In this document: positions 43,700 through 54,851 of the stretch, piece after piece
Layout: every line of letters starts with the position of its first letter
Position numbering within the stretch: the first letter of the stretch is position 1
Assembly: GCA_963556195.1 (NCBI GenBank)
Contig: OY744529.1
Span: 58,823,080 to 58,887,079 of the forward strand
Length of the DNA stretch: 64,000 bases
Direction: 5' to 3'
Source: Sepiola atlantica
Taxonomy: Eukaryota; Mollusca; Cephalopoda; Sepiida; Sepiolidae
Notes under the pieces: generated by a model
Seen by the model: the letters and a program-made list of their open reading frames with translations, nothing else
What the model was told of the DNA's origin: nothing
Database searches by the model: none
Translations under genes and position numbers: made by a program

Positions 43700-44105
43700 T
43701 CCATTCTATTGCCATCTTGGTTGTGATTTTCACAACGTTTCAGCCAATGTAACCTCTGACCTTCTTCAAATACATCTTGTCGAACTGAGGAATCTTTATG
43801 TTGAACTCGGGAACCTATATGGAATCTTGAACTGAACCCTATATTTAGTCCACAGTTGTCATTCGGTCAGCCATAACCGGATAGAAGTGTTAAGTACTTT
43901 TTGTTTTATTCTCAGTTATTATCGTCTGTAATGAAGATTGAACATTCTACCTTTAGAGGACTACCACTTAGAACTGATTGCTACTCAACGCCATTATCCG
44001 TTGTGCTACGTTTGAAATGATGCATCTGAATAAGGTCGGAAGTTACATCAGCTGAAACGTTATGAAAATAACAACCAAGATTATGATAGTAGTCTGAATA
44101 ATACA
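43700..44105. mobile_element. Foldback element with tRNA-like loop, copy 2
   Basis: The same organisation as 41528-42030, but more diverged. The left arm (43715-43850) and right arm (44013-44105) are partly complementary. The loop holds a minus-strand tRNA-like segment at 43920-44005. Hammerhead-like modules lie at 43731-43772 (minus, core TTGAAGA) and 44026-44068 (plus, core CTGAATA). Each has a GAAAC box and each lacks one required core base. Confidence 0.75.
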
Positions 44106-44193
44106 AATAATACAAATTATCAATATTCATCTAAAAACCTTTGAGATTATAGATCGATATAAGTGATGATGATTGACCTAACTATGAGCATCA

Positions 44194-44353
44194 TCGGGAG
44201 TGAAGCCTGCAGCCTAATTTGACTCAGCACAGGAAAACTCACCCGGTCCAGAAACCAGTAGAATTGACAGACTGATAGCTCTTTGTCAATTCGGTGAATG
44301 GTAGTGCATGGCTGTTTTTGTGGAACAATTCATCTGGTTGATTCTGATGACGA
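44194..44353 (+). pseudogene. 18S rRNA fragment (diverged)
   Basis: GGGAGTGAAGCCTGCAGCCT, then AATTTGACTCAGCACAGG, CTCACCCGG, GACAGACTGATAGCTCTTT, GGTAGTGCATGGC, ATCTGGTTGATTC. This is collinear with the conserved 3' major domain of eukaryotic 18S rRNA over about 160 bp, with many substitutions and a short deletion before GTGGAACAATTC. It is a pseudogene or an rRNA-derived retroposon part. It runs into a B-box-like GAGTTCAAATCCTATC of tRNA-SINE type. Confidence 0.88.
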
Positions 44354-44399
44354 GTTCAAATCCTATCGGATCTATTCTTCTCGTTTATGCACTAATAAT

Positions 44400-46177
44400 G
44401 GCGTTTAAAATGGAATAAAATGATAAAAATCTTAAAAGAAGATAAAAACAGGAATTTGTTGAATGAATGTGAAAGCATTGTTTAACAAACACAAGATATA
44501 TATGTACAAAATTACAAGATATTTATATGTGAGTAATTGTTCATTTGAAATGTTCAGTTCTCATAGAAAGTTCTGTTAGAAATATTACGAACAATAAAAT
44601 GAATGTGTTTATGTCTGTTTTTTTATGGGTGTGAATATGCGTGCAAGAGCATTTGTGTTTGTGTGTTTCTTTTTGTTAGAGCACGTAAGTGTATGACTGT
44701 GTGTGTGTGCATGCGTGCGCAAGTGAGTTGAGAATTGATAAGCCGTCCCTTCACCCCTCTAGGTTGATGTTTTATAGATGTTGCGCTGTTGCTTATTTTT
44801 TTTTTCAATTGGTTTACTCAATGAAAACCTCACCTTAAAGAATGTTTTATCGGCTCCAGACACATGGTTTTATTTTAGACGCGAAAAAGTGATTTTAATT
44901 GCGCAAGATGCTGCGGACATAGTTTAAGACACATCACATGATCTCCATTTTTGCTGTTTTGCTAAATATTACTATAGGAGCCGGTTTTGCATGAAAAATG
45001 TCATTTGATTTTTAGATTTGATTTTTGGGGGGTAGTTTGTGTTTTTTGGTCGATTAATATTATAGGATTGGGATACATGTCAATCCTATAATAGTATTTG
45101 GAAAAGTATCAATCCGAAATTTCCCTCCAGCTATGTGTAAAATAGCAACGTGTGTTCCATTAATCATACACAAGGAATTAATTACAATAAATGGATTGTG
45201 TTTCAGCATTAAATAACCCTGAAACAGACAAGTAAAAGCAAATATTATAAACATGGGCTTGTCGTGGCCTCGTAAGTTAACAACAACAACAACAATAATA
45301 ATAATAATAAAACAACAGATAAAAACGATTAGACAATGACGTATAATTCAAAGATATTTATTTGAATGAAACGTCGGGGATAATTGTGTCTGTGTGTGCG
45401 AATTTGCGCTTGTGAAAGAGTTAGAGTTTTTATGTATGTGCGCGTGAGTTCACACACACAGTAGTGCCAGAGTTGTGTGTATGTGTGTGAAGAGCCTGCT
45501 TATGACAGAGTCAGTGTTCGTATTTATGTGTGCACAAATTGTGAGAATGTCAGAGCTTGTGTATGTGTGTGTGTGTGTGAAGAGTAGTAGTAATGACGAT
45601 ATGTCGACAGGACTAACTTGTTCACGTGAAATACTGGAACTGCCGAAGTCATTTCATCTTAGTATGTGACATGAAATGCTGCTGAAAGTTGTGCATATGC
45701 AGATGAAACTGATACTATTCCAGAATTTGAAGGGTGTAAATCGTGGCGGGAAAAATGGAGTTTGGTCTGATGTGGTCGTCCGTTTGACGAATCTGCCCGA
45801 GTGTCTGATTGCAGTCTTTTATAGATGTTTTATCTTTCATACCTAATTTACCAGTTGGCCAGTTGTTGAGCAAGTGTTAGGTTTGTGCTTGTACATTGTC
45901 ACTTTTTAGTAATAGTCGGGCTGATAACATCAACATTTGGTTAGTTCCGACAGGCCAAATTCAGAAGAATTGAAGCCCTAGGCTATTTCTACTTGTGAGG
46001 TCCCTTCCAATCACCTACTCTCTAGACTAACAGAAGATGGAAGAATTCTTTAAGCAAAATTGAGTAAAGACAAGGAGGATAATAGGTACGTAAAGTTTCA
46101 CAACTCTTCCTCAAAACGACATAAATATTGGCATGACTAACAAACAGACAATGAACCCTACAATCATTTATTTATGA
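44400..46177. other. Intergenic DNA, TG-rich patches
   Basis: TG/GT-rich runs at 44630-44720 and 45380-45590 and (AAC)n/(AAT)n near 45283-45310. Short frames at 45060-45254 and 45475-45669 have no recognised domain. No gene supported. Confidence 0.5.
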
Positions 46178-46440
46178 CTAGCATGGTTACCTGGCGTTGC
46201 CCAGAGACATAGACAACGGAGTAGAAGAGTTAAAAATTGTGTGTAAAATCTTTCTCTTAAAAATTCTCTCTCTCTAGCTCTCTCTCTATCCCCTTCTCTA
46301 TCTCTGTCCCTCTCCCCCTTCCCTCCTCCTCTCCACTCCCTCTCTATGTTCTTCTTGTCCCCCTCCTTCTATCTTCCCTATCTCCCTTTCTTTCCCCCCT
46401 TCTATCTATCACCCCTTCTCCTGCTTTCTCTGGTAACAGG
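46178..46440 (-). mobile_element. Helitron-like 3' end (minus) with pyrimidine tract
   Basis: The minus strand ends in a GGGCAACGCCAGG hairpin, a short spacer and CTAG followed by T (46181-46177), like the tails at 1369 and 9239. It is preceded by ACACAC/AAGATTT-type sequence and a long CT-rich tract (46260-46420). Confidence 0.62.
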
Positions 46441-48118
46441 AAAAAATCGTGTATTAATTACTACATAATAACATTTAAAAACGCTCTAAATGTCGCCCCT
46501 CGACTAATTCAGTTCATATTGACCCCCAAAAGAATGAATATCTGACAAAATCTGTCCATATTTTGTTTATAGGCCACGGTGAAAAAGAATATATCAGGTT
46601 TTTGGGTGTGTCTTTTAGCTAGACATTCAGACTGACAACTTTACTTAATAGTAAAATAGATTTTGAGGCTCTAGGTTTCAGCTGGATACAGTTGTTTAAT
46701 TTTAGGAAATCATGGCAACAAATTGATAGCTAAAACCAACAAAAAAATAAATAGCCAAAATTCATATGATTTGATTCAAATATTCAATCCAATTTGGTAA
46801 TAAATAATTTGGTGTAAATCAGAAAAAAAATGTAATTTTGATTGAGACTTTTTGATCTGCTTGATCCTGTTGTTGGTATTGGTTTCTTCACTTTTTTAGA
46901 ATAAGATATTAACAGGAAGAACCACGTGAAGGTTGACAAATCCATAGCGAAAAAATTGGTGCTTGCCAAGCCTATAGGTTTCAACACTAGTTATAAATGA
47001 TTCATTAAAGATGAACTGCACATGACTCAGGAGGATTTATATTTTTCCCTGGGTAATGTGTGCACCTCAGAGAAACTAACAGATTTGACACGATATGAAT
47101 TCAGCTTGCTTATTCTATAGTCTGCATTCATAATCATTATTCTGCAATTCGCATTCCCTCCTCAGCTGATGATCTTCGCATACCATGATTCAAATGCATA
47201 AACTCCCTCTTACCCAACCGATGCTCCAAATCCCTCGATATTTATGTGGATCCCCAACTGGATAAGACAGAAAATGGGAGGGGGAGGGGAGGGGAACACT
47301 GCAGAACGTATAAATATCTCTTGGCTATTCTCCTCACAATTTCTATTTTTTTTTTATTCATTTCTCGTGAAATGCATATTCTTCTTTAGTGGTTTCGAAC
47401 GCGGTTTCTACGTTCCACCTTTCACCACTGCCAACAAAGAATACTTTATTTTGTGCCGCACTGTTTCAGTCTTCACTGAACTGGAAAAACAAAGATGACA
47501 GCTTCATGCATGACGAAACAAGATTCAGAAGAATTTGCTTTTAGGTTTCTTTACCTTCTTCGTCTCGTTTTTTGTTCTCCAAATTCCATATTTAGAATTC
47601 TTAGTTGGTGGAGCTTATGAGTAATTTATTTATGTATTCGAAAATGTTTGTGAGGATATTTCTACTGACCTGGCCACTATGAATATGGCTATTCTCTTTC
47701 TTTAATCAGAGCACATAGGCTCTTAGAGATAATCTGTAAATAATAACAAAAACCATTATTCTTTGATTTAAATATTCAAACCTCATCTTGAAAAGGTTGG
47801 ACTTAGTTACTTTCTTTTGGGGGATCATGGCAACAGATTATTGACTAAAATAAACAAAAAATAAAAGGACATATTTAAAAATTCAATTTTTTAATAGGTC
47901 ATGTATTTTTATATATTTACATATTAGCTGTTGTACTCGTCTATACTGGATTTCTCAATATTTAAAAAAAATTTTATAGCCAAGATTAGAAGGAAAAACA
48001 TCTATGAAATATTTTTCATCCATTTTTATTAAAAATAAATTATACGTTTATGATGATGATCGATATCGGCTTAAATATCATAGCACCTCCTCCAAAAGAC
48101 AAAACAACCAAAAATAGT
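46441..48118. other. Intergenic DNA, no gene recognised
   Basis: Includes a short G-rich run at 47277-47294 and an 84-codon frame (47244-47498) without recognisable features. Confidence 0.45.
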
Positions 48119-48225
48119 TCTCTAGTGTGAGATTCGAACCCATGATGGTATAAAATATCGGAACTGAAGGCGGACGCTTATCCACATGTCCACCAATCAA
48201 ACGAAAATATTTTGTCTTTTTAATC
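48119..48225 (-). mobile_element. tRNA-derived SINE, family shared with 32150-32248
   Basis: Minus strand: A box in GGTGGACATGTGGATAAGCG and B box GGGTTCGAATCTCAC. The sequence 5' of the A box (CGAAAATATTTTGTCTTTT on the plus strand) matches the other copy. Confidence 0.72.
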
Positions 48226-48984
48226 TACTTAATCTACTATGAGTTTGGTGTTGGGATACAAAATAAAAAATGTGTTTTACCTCTTTGCATAGATCAATCA
48301 TTATCTAAAATAAAGAAACATAAATATAGAATAGAAAAATTCTTATTAAAGTTAAAAATAAATTAGTGAACATTTATCAAATATTTTTTATCCATTTTTA
48401 ATAATATAAAATGACTAAATGTTTTCTCTTCAAAGTAAGCAAAACGTCAAATATGTCATTCGATGATTTCACATGAAAAGTATAAGCGATTCGTATGTAA
48501 TGGGTTTAAAAGCCAATAAAAAAGTTTTTACTTTTTTTATACTTTACCTTGACTTATTATTCTTACTGATAAGTGAAAAGTTCAGATTAGTATGTTGTTC
48601 GATCGGCTAATAATAGAAAATATTAAACTAAAAAGGGAATGCTAAAAATTACGATATTATTATTATTAAACCAGAAGAATACCTGTCCCATGATATGTAA
48701 AAATAATTCCCCAAAAGAATAGCTTTGCACCACTTTATGGCCTCTTAGGAAAATTAAAATCAAGATATAATGATACTGAATCTTATTTGTAGAATCCTTA
48801 TTCAAATTTTGATCAAAATCCATTACATGTCTAAAATTTAAGGCTTAAGCTTAAGAGGTCTTAAGAAGTAATTGAAATTCAGGGAATCTTGCTCAATTAA
48901 TGTCTAATGACTATGGATAAAATTCAATGCAAATCTGATAGGTTTTAATTTTCAAATAGGCAGTTGTGTCCATGTCATGCTCTC
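48226..48984. other. Intergenic DNA, nothing recognised
   Basis: AT-rich; no repeat or gene supported. Confidence 0.4.
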
Positions 48985-49230
48985 CTAAAACCTTTTTAAG
49001 ATACTCCAAAGAAACTGAAATTGGGGGAAATTATGAAAATTTCATGAAGTGCTTCTACCCCATTTTTACCCCCTTTGCAGAAAACCAAATTAGACTAAAT
49101 ATAGCCAACATTTGGACCCCTTCTGCCTTGCAACTGTGTTTCAAAATTCATAATGATCAGTTGATTAGTTTAGGAGTGAATCCTGTACATAGATATATAA
49201 ACATGTACACATACCTGACTTTATATAGAT
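48985..49230 (-). mobile_element. Dispersed Helitron-like repeat, copy
   Basis: CCTAAAACCTTTTTAAGATA through AGTTTAGGAGTGAATCCTG, complementary to the 26206/27036 modules and collinear with 33840-34150. Confidence 0.62.
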
Positions 49231-49339
49231 AGAAATTATCAACTAATATGCTTTAACCTTTTCATTCTGTTAAAATACTTTCTGGTAAAACTAATTTTCA
49301 AAAAGTTCGTTTTTTGTGTAGAATAATTTTTTTTTTAAA

Positions 49340-49720
49340 GTATGGAGTGTAAAAGTCTGAGAGAGAATATTATGAAGACCAAAGTGATGATCTGTGATAG
49401 TAGTATTGGAAAGCCTTCCCTCCCATCTCAAAAAAGGAAAGTTCCCCTGCTCAGTTTTGTGGAAAGTGAGTTGAAAACAACTCAATTTTTTGTGGTACAT
49501 GTAAGCATAATGTGCAGAAGAAAGTTTATTTGTATGGCAAGGTTATTGAGGTTGTTCAGAAGTTTTGTTATTTTGATGATAGCATCAGAGCGCAGGAAGG
49601 GGCTGCTGCTGGTTTGATAGAAAAAGTTAGTAGTGGATGGAATAAGTTCAGGGAACTTCTGGCATTACTAACCAGCTGTCGACCAAGGGAAGAGTTTATC
49701 GGATTGAAATTCTAATAACT
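49340..49720 (+). pseudogene. LINE reverse-transcriptase relic, 5' part
   Basis: Frame-hopping translation gives MKTKVMIC, then NNSIFCGTCKHNVQKKVYLY (a C..C zinc-ribbon-like piece), then VVQKFCYFDD and SGWNKFRELLALLTS. These are landmarks of the thumb/C-terminal region of a Jockey/CR1-like endonuclease-reverse transcriptase. Stops and frame changes show it is dead. The expected continuation (cf. 57430-57740) is absent here and resumes at 50640. Confidence 0.75.
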
Positions 49721-49734
49721 AAGGGGAGACAAGT

Positions 49735-50165
49735 ACGACCTTTCTTTCAATTTGACTCAGCCCTTTTTTCGGCAAATCACGTTGACAGAGGTCTCCGACC
49801 AATCACAGACCAGAGATCATGTGTGACCATGCGTGATTTGAGCGATATAAAAGAAGATACACCTTTCTTTTCGGTCTCTTTTTACCCGCTTCCCAGCAAG
49901 TAACAGGTCTTGTCAACAAAGTCTTTCTTTCCTTACGACCAGCGATTAAGAAATCCCATCAGAATGACTCAAAGGGGCATGGGGCAGGAAAGCACTGCCG
50001 ACTGCTGTCTAACAGTAACTACACGCCGTTTCCCCGTTCCTCCTCACCACACACAGGACAAATTGTAAGCCTAACCTTTTAATTCTTTCTCTGTTCGTTC
50101 AAACGCCAAAATTCCTACCCTTTCGTACCCGGCAAAAAACAGGGGTATTGAGACGGCTCATTTTT
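49735..50165 (+). promoter_or_regulatory. Promoter-like insert (CCAAT and TATA), possibly LTR-derived
   Basis: This segment interrupts the LINE relic. It contains ACCAATCACAGACCAG (49799), then GCGATATAAAAGAAG (49842, TATA-like) about 45 bp on, and a CT-rich downstream stretch. This resembles an LTR or Pol II promoter. No matching second LTR or polyprotein was found. Confidence 0.35.
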
Positions 50166-50423
50166 CCTTAAATTACGCGCACACTAAAACACGTGTGCTT
50201 TACAAGAAAAAACTTTAAAAGACAATTTTATACAAACAGTAAACTGCTCAATTTCCTTAAATTACGCGCACACTAAAACACGTGTGCTTTACAAGAAAAA
50301 ACTTTAAAAGACAATTTGATACAAACAGTAAACTGCTCAATTTCCTTAAATTACGCGCACACTAAAACACGTGTGCTTTACAAGAAAAAACTTTAAAAGA
50401 CAATTTGATACAAACAGTAAAAT
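50166..50423. repeat. 89-bp tandem repeat, 2.9 units
   Basis: Units start CCTTAAATTACGCGCACACT at 50166, 50255 and 50344 and are nearly identical. Each has an ACACGTGT palindrome. Confidence 0.95.
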
Positions 50424-50639
50424 GAACATTTTCCTGTGCACAAAACTCAAGTTTTTCATTGAGGAATTTACACAATTTAATTGAACCACGTTGAATAAAT
50501 TGTTATATTTATATGTATTTTTTGAGTGCTGGCTTTCTTACTTTTTGTGTTGGTTATTGGCGTATTTTTACTCGTTCTTTCATGTTTAACGTTGAGAAGT
50601 CGTCAGAACCCCCACAAGTTTATCAGGCATGTATGCTCA

Positions 50640-51068
50640 GTGTGATAATATATTGAAGGGATTCTGAGCTAATTAAGTTTGAGGATATAGGTTGCATGGA
50701 GGGAAATGACATAACAATGATACGATGGATGTGTAATGTGAGTCTTAAAGACAGACTTAGATCTCATGACTCCAGAGGAAGATTAAATCTGAACAGTATA
50801 AGGAGATGTGTGATGAACAGGATATTTCGTTGGTATGTCATGTTGAAAGAATGGATTAGCATGATTGGATTAGTAGATGTAGAACAGTTGAGGTAACAGT
50901 GTAAATTGACAGAGAAAGGCTAAGGAAAACATGGGAAGAAGTAATAAGGATGAATTTGGAAGAGGAATAAATAAAGACCTAGCCAGAGATAGATTAGTTT
51001 GGAAGTCAAGTTCTAAAAGCTGTTCAACGTGTTCATCACATGCAAGCATGTACAACAGACATTAAACC
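50640..51068 (+). pseudogene. LINE reverse-transcriptase relic, 3' end
   Basis: MEGNDITMIRWMCNVSLKDR, then RCVMNRIFRWYVMLKEW, the end of the same LINE type as 49340-49720 and 57430-57905. It leads to a 3' end in ACCGATTATT. Confidence 0.78.
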
Positions 51069-51069
51069 G

Positions 51070-51124
<55 letters not shown>
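51069..51124. repeat. (ATT)n tail of the LINE
   Basis: Trinucleotide tract directly at the 3' end of the LINE relic, probably its expanded tail. Confidence 0.95.
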
Positions 51125-51125
<1 letters not shown>

Positions 51126-51165
51126 TAACAAATATATGCTCCCTCTGTTCGCATATTTTTGCTAG
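51125..51165. repeat. Hairpin, second copy of 43432 type
   Basis: CTAACAAATATATGC / GCATATTTTTGCTAG around TCCCTCTGTTC. The stem is imperfect at two positions. The right arm and loop are almost unchanged from 43432-43472. Confidence 0.85.
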
Positions 51166-51885
51166 GCTGGGAGTATTATATAATTGTGATAGAACTACAG
51201 GCAATATGAAGTTAAAGCAAAATAAATATTAAAATATTATTGTTATAAATGAAATTAAAATAAAGTACCTTATGGATGTCAAGCGTGAACGCCGACCCCG
51301 CAATATTTTTATAAATAAAATAAAGTGAAACCTATTTCCTTTTGATAGATGTGGAAATAAACGCAGACACCACAATTTTTTTATAAATAAAATTAATTAT
51401 AGATGTCAAGCGCGAAAGAAAGTAATAGAAAATTACAACATGGCCGCCAGCGATTAAGACATTGCATTAAAGTTCGATTTTCAAGTCTTTAAAAAATAAA
51501 TTAGAATTTTATTTCGGGATAACAAATACAATTTATAAGTAATTAATAAAGTTAATCGAAAATGCCTGCAGAAATAAAACAAATAAGCGAGATATTCCAA
51601 TAATCTGTATAATACAATTGAACGCAGAACAGAAATGTCTATTTCGTCCCTTCAATTTTTAATTTTAACTATTTAGTAATTTGAAAAGTTTTTTGAAAAG
51701 TTTTAAATATAAAAGAGGATGTAATGCATGGGAGGATTCCCCTACACTCCTTTGAAACGGAGGAGGTAATTCCTGGGATGACGGTCTTACTACAACAGAA
51801 TCGATACTACACTTATAAATTCCGATTAAATCGCGTTTTTTTTTCATTCATTTAAAAATGTCTCGTCACAAAAGAATAATTTTGT
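51166..51885. other. Intergenic DNA, internal short repeats
   Basis: ATTTTTATAAATAAAAT recurs near 51305 and 51378. GATGTCAAGCG occurs near 51276 and 51395. 51590-51625 is similar to 54325-54362. No gene. Confidence 0.45.
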
Positions 51886-51933
51886 ATTGCTCCTTGGCCT
51901 TTTGGCTAAGATCAAAGTGTAGTATCTGTTCTC
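51886..51933 (+). pseudogene. U2 snRNA 5' fragment
   Basis: ATTGCTCCTTGGCCTTTTGG, then CTAAGATCAAAGTGTAGTAT and CTGTTCT. This is the first 48 or so bases of U2, including its 5' hairpin and the GUAGUA that pairs with the branch point, with a few substitutions and one extra A. The stem IIa, Sm-site and 3' hairpins are absent, so it cannot be a functional snRNA. It is on the plus strand and starts like the heads of the U2-SINEs. Confidence 0.85.
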
Positions 51934-52254
51934 TTAACATCAACACCGGAAGTTTTCATGTAATTACCTCCCTTGAAAGTGAAAGTTTTAAAATGTTTTT
52001 AAAACGCTATTGTTTTTTTTATATAAAATCTCTTTAATTAACTGTATTAATAATTACTAGCGGGACCCGTGTAAATTACACGAAATGATGTTTTCAATAC
52101 TAAGTATCTTGTTCCTAACCTATAAAAGCAGTTTCGCGTCCGTCCGGCAGACTTTTTTCTCGATTTGATCGATCGACTAATTCCGATTTCGACGACTAAA
52201 CCTTACTTTGTAAATGCTTTAGATTAAATTAAATTTGGCTCCAATTCATGAGTA

Positions 52255-52611
52255 TTTATTTACTCCTCTCCAGGAGTTAGGCAAAAGCCCAGTTTTATCT
52301 TACTCCCACAAGGTAAGATGTGACTCAAGATCGGGTCGGGAAAGTGGGGTTTGAAAAGCCAGTGCCCGAGAAGTGAGCACTCTGGCCATTAAAAATTGCA
52401 TTCCCCGGTAGCACGCCCCAGGCAGTAAGCAATAAACTTACTCCTCCCCAAAGAAGGAAGGCGGAGCCTGGAAAGGTTGAACCTCCTAGAACTGCACAGG
52501 ACAGACCCATAGACCGGCGTAAATCAAGCCCCGAAGGCCAAGACAATACCAGTCTATGGGATGCAGTATCCATCGGAACAGATACTACACTTTAGTCTTG
52601 GCCAAAAGGCC
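52255..52611 (-). mobile_element. U2-headed SINE 1 in Helitron B
   Basis: Head on the minus strand at 52611-52575 (GGCCTTTTGGCCAAGACTAA, then GTGTAGTATCTGTTC), body, and 3' module with CTCCTGGAGAGGAG near 52265. Flanked by AATTCATGAGTA at 52243-52254 and 52612-52623. About 357 bp. An 82-codon frame on this strand is not convincing as a gene. Confidence 0.92.
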
Positions 52612-52623
52612 AATTCATGAGTA

Positions 52624-53185
52624 TTGATTTACTCCTCTCCAGGAGTTAGGCACAAGGCCAGTTTTTATCTTACTCCCACAATTGACTTACCCAGGTACTG
52701 TACCAACAGCACTCAAGGGGCGGGTATAAACTAGTAAAGATTTAATTTTTGAATCTTCATTGCCAGTTGACGGATTAAGTAAAATACTTTTTCCTCAACG
52801 TCATATTCTTTCCATAAGAGTAAGGGAAAAATTTCCAGTTCACGGAGTATTGATTTACTCCTCTCCAGGAGTTAGGCACAAGGCCAGTTTTTATCTTACT
52901 CCCACAAGTAAGATGTGACCCAAGGTCGGGTCGGGAAAGTGTGGTTTAAAAATTGCCTGGGCAGTCCCGTCGGCATTCCCAGGTAGGGGCGCCTCAGGCA
53001 GTAAGCAATAAACTTACTCCTCCCCAAAGAGGGGAGGCAAAGCCTGGGAGGGTGGACCTCCTAGAACTACACAGGACAGACCCATAGACTGGTGTAAATC
53101 AAACCCAAAGGCCAAGACGATACCAGTTTATGGGGTGCAGTATCCATCGGAACAGATACTACACTTTGATCTTGGCCAAAAGGCC
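52624..53185 (-). mobile_element. U2-headed SINE 2 with internal insert
   Basis: Head at 53185-53149 (U2-like GGCCTTTTGGCCAAGATCAA, then AGTGTAGTATCTGTTC). The body runs to 52843. Then comes a 162-bp insert (52681-52842) that includes a Helitron-type end (GGCGGGTATAAACTAG before T, plus strand), then a second copy of the SINE 3' module (52624-52680). Flanked by AATTCATGAGTA at 52612-52623 and 53186-53197. The insert plus SINE part recurs at 60781-61082. Confidence 0.88.
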
Positions 53186-53537
53186 AATTCATGAGTAGCA
53201 TACAAAGATTCGGAAGATCGTTGCTTTTGATGTAAGCGTGACACACAAAATAACACACACGCTATCGTATTAATATGTGTCTTACCAGTCGTCCCCTCCC
53301 TACCTCCCCCCCCCCCCCCCTTCGATGTAGACAAACAAATCTTAAAGGTTGGTTGGGATCCAGCTATAATCCAGTCGGGCCGACGTCAAAATCCTACGTC
53401 GCTAACCGTTGCGCCAAAGTGAAATAATTAAAAACATTAGGTGACTTGAATGCTTTTTCTAAATCTAAGTACGGCACGCATGCGCAGAGCTTTTGATGTA
53501 AGCGTGACACACGAACGCTATCGTATTAATATATAGA

Positions 53538-53919
53538 TAATAATATTACTATTGAAGAAAATATTATAAATATATAATACAACTTGACACTACAAATTAT
53601 AAATATATATTATAGAATATTAATTTATTAGAAACTTAAAAAGAAAAGAAATATACAAATGTACAAAAGCGAGTTTTGTTTAACGGAGTTTAGAGATTAC
53701 TATATATACTGTATCATTATATTTAACTAACATGTAAAGGTTTTGATGTTAATATACTTAGGAAAGATTCACATTTATTCATATTTAGATTAGATTAGAT
53801 TGTAATATTAGATTAACTAAATGCAGTATTTTCCATTACTTCGCAATGTATTTATTACTTTGAAAAAATTCTGACTGACAGACATATAGACAGACGGACA
53901 AAATCCCTAACTATATCAG
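53538..53919. other. AT-rich spacer
   Basis: Nothing recognised. Confidence 0.45.
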
Positions 53920-54232
53920 ACTAACAGGGCTACCCGGCGTTGCCGGGGCCATAACAAACAAAATAGAAGGAGTTAAATAGCGTGTGTAACATCTTTATAT
54001 TAACACTTCTTTCTCTCTCTCTCTCTCTCTTTCTATCCGTCTCTTTATCTTTCTCTCTTTCCCTCTTCCCCATTTTCCGTCCCTCTCCCCAACCCCCTCC
54101 TTTCTCTTCCGCCTAGCCCATTCCTCTCTCCTGTTTTAATGTGTTGAAAAAAATCATAATGTAATTCATTTACCGAAGCTATCCCTTTGAAATTTTAGAC
54201 ATTTATTGCCCCTGGACAACGCCGAGTAGAAC
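53920..54232 (-). mobile_element. Helitron-like 3' region (minus) with pyrimidine tract
   Basis: Minus-strand end GGCAACGCCGGGTAGCCC then TGTTAG, preceded by GATGTTACACAC-type sequence and CT-rich tracts at 54006-54120, as in the tails at 1369 and 9239. A second CCTGGACAACGCCGAGTAG hairpin faces the other way at 54210-54230. Confidence 0.55.
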
Positions 54233-54840
54233 AAAACACAATGAAATTCTTGATTATTAAAGTGAGTCAGAAACATGTAGGTTCACTTTTATTACGTAGA
54301 TTTGGGAGAAACCAAGTGAAATAGGTGAGATATTCCAAGAGTATCTATAATACAATTCAACCAAATTTGCAATATTAAAATAAATTTATGTTCAACATAT
54401 GGTAATTTCCTAATGTACGGTCGTTTATTATTTATCGTGCAAGTTCTGAAGGGTTTTGGCATTGTTACCCAATAACTTATTTTTATTTAAAATCATGTTT
54501 TAGTAAAAAAAAATAACATTAAACATTTAAAACAGTAAATTATAACAAGTTTGATCGGTCATACATGCGAAACTTAGCAAAAACAAGTCGGCCAGAAAAA
54601 AAAAGATGACCAATGTAAACAAATCTAGACATGAGATAATTCCAAATATTTACCATTTTTAAAAGGCTAATATTTTCTAATAAGATTAGTGTTACACAAT
54701 CAGTAGCAAGATCTCATTCTAATTTATTAAGTTTTCTTCATGATAGAACCTTATTTCAAGCGAAGAAAAAATAGCAGCAGCGGCAACAAATCCAGCAGAA
54801 AAACGTTTTCTCTAAAATACTCAATTTTGATTAGTTAAAT
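54233..54840. other. AT-rich DNA, nothing recognised
   Basis: No gene or repeat supported beyond the short similarity of 54325-54362 to 51590. Confidence 0.4.
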
Positions 54841-54851
54841 ACTTAAGTTTT

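Larger units (their letters stand above)
52057..53537 (-). mobile_element. Helitron copy B, split by U2-SINE insertions
   Basis: The same element as 39516-39987. On the minus strand it starts TC (53537-53536) after A and ends with the CGTGTAATTTACACG hairpin, GGTCCCG and CTAG before T (52057). Its body is interrupted after AATTCATGAGTA (52243-52254) by two U2-SINE units and resumes at 53198. The outer parts match copy A closely. Confidence 0.88.

Noticed and set aside
51886..51933. Functional U2 snRNA gene
   Set aside because: Only the first 48 or so bases are present. The Sm site and 3' stem-loops are absent.
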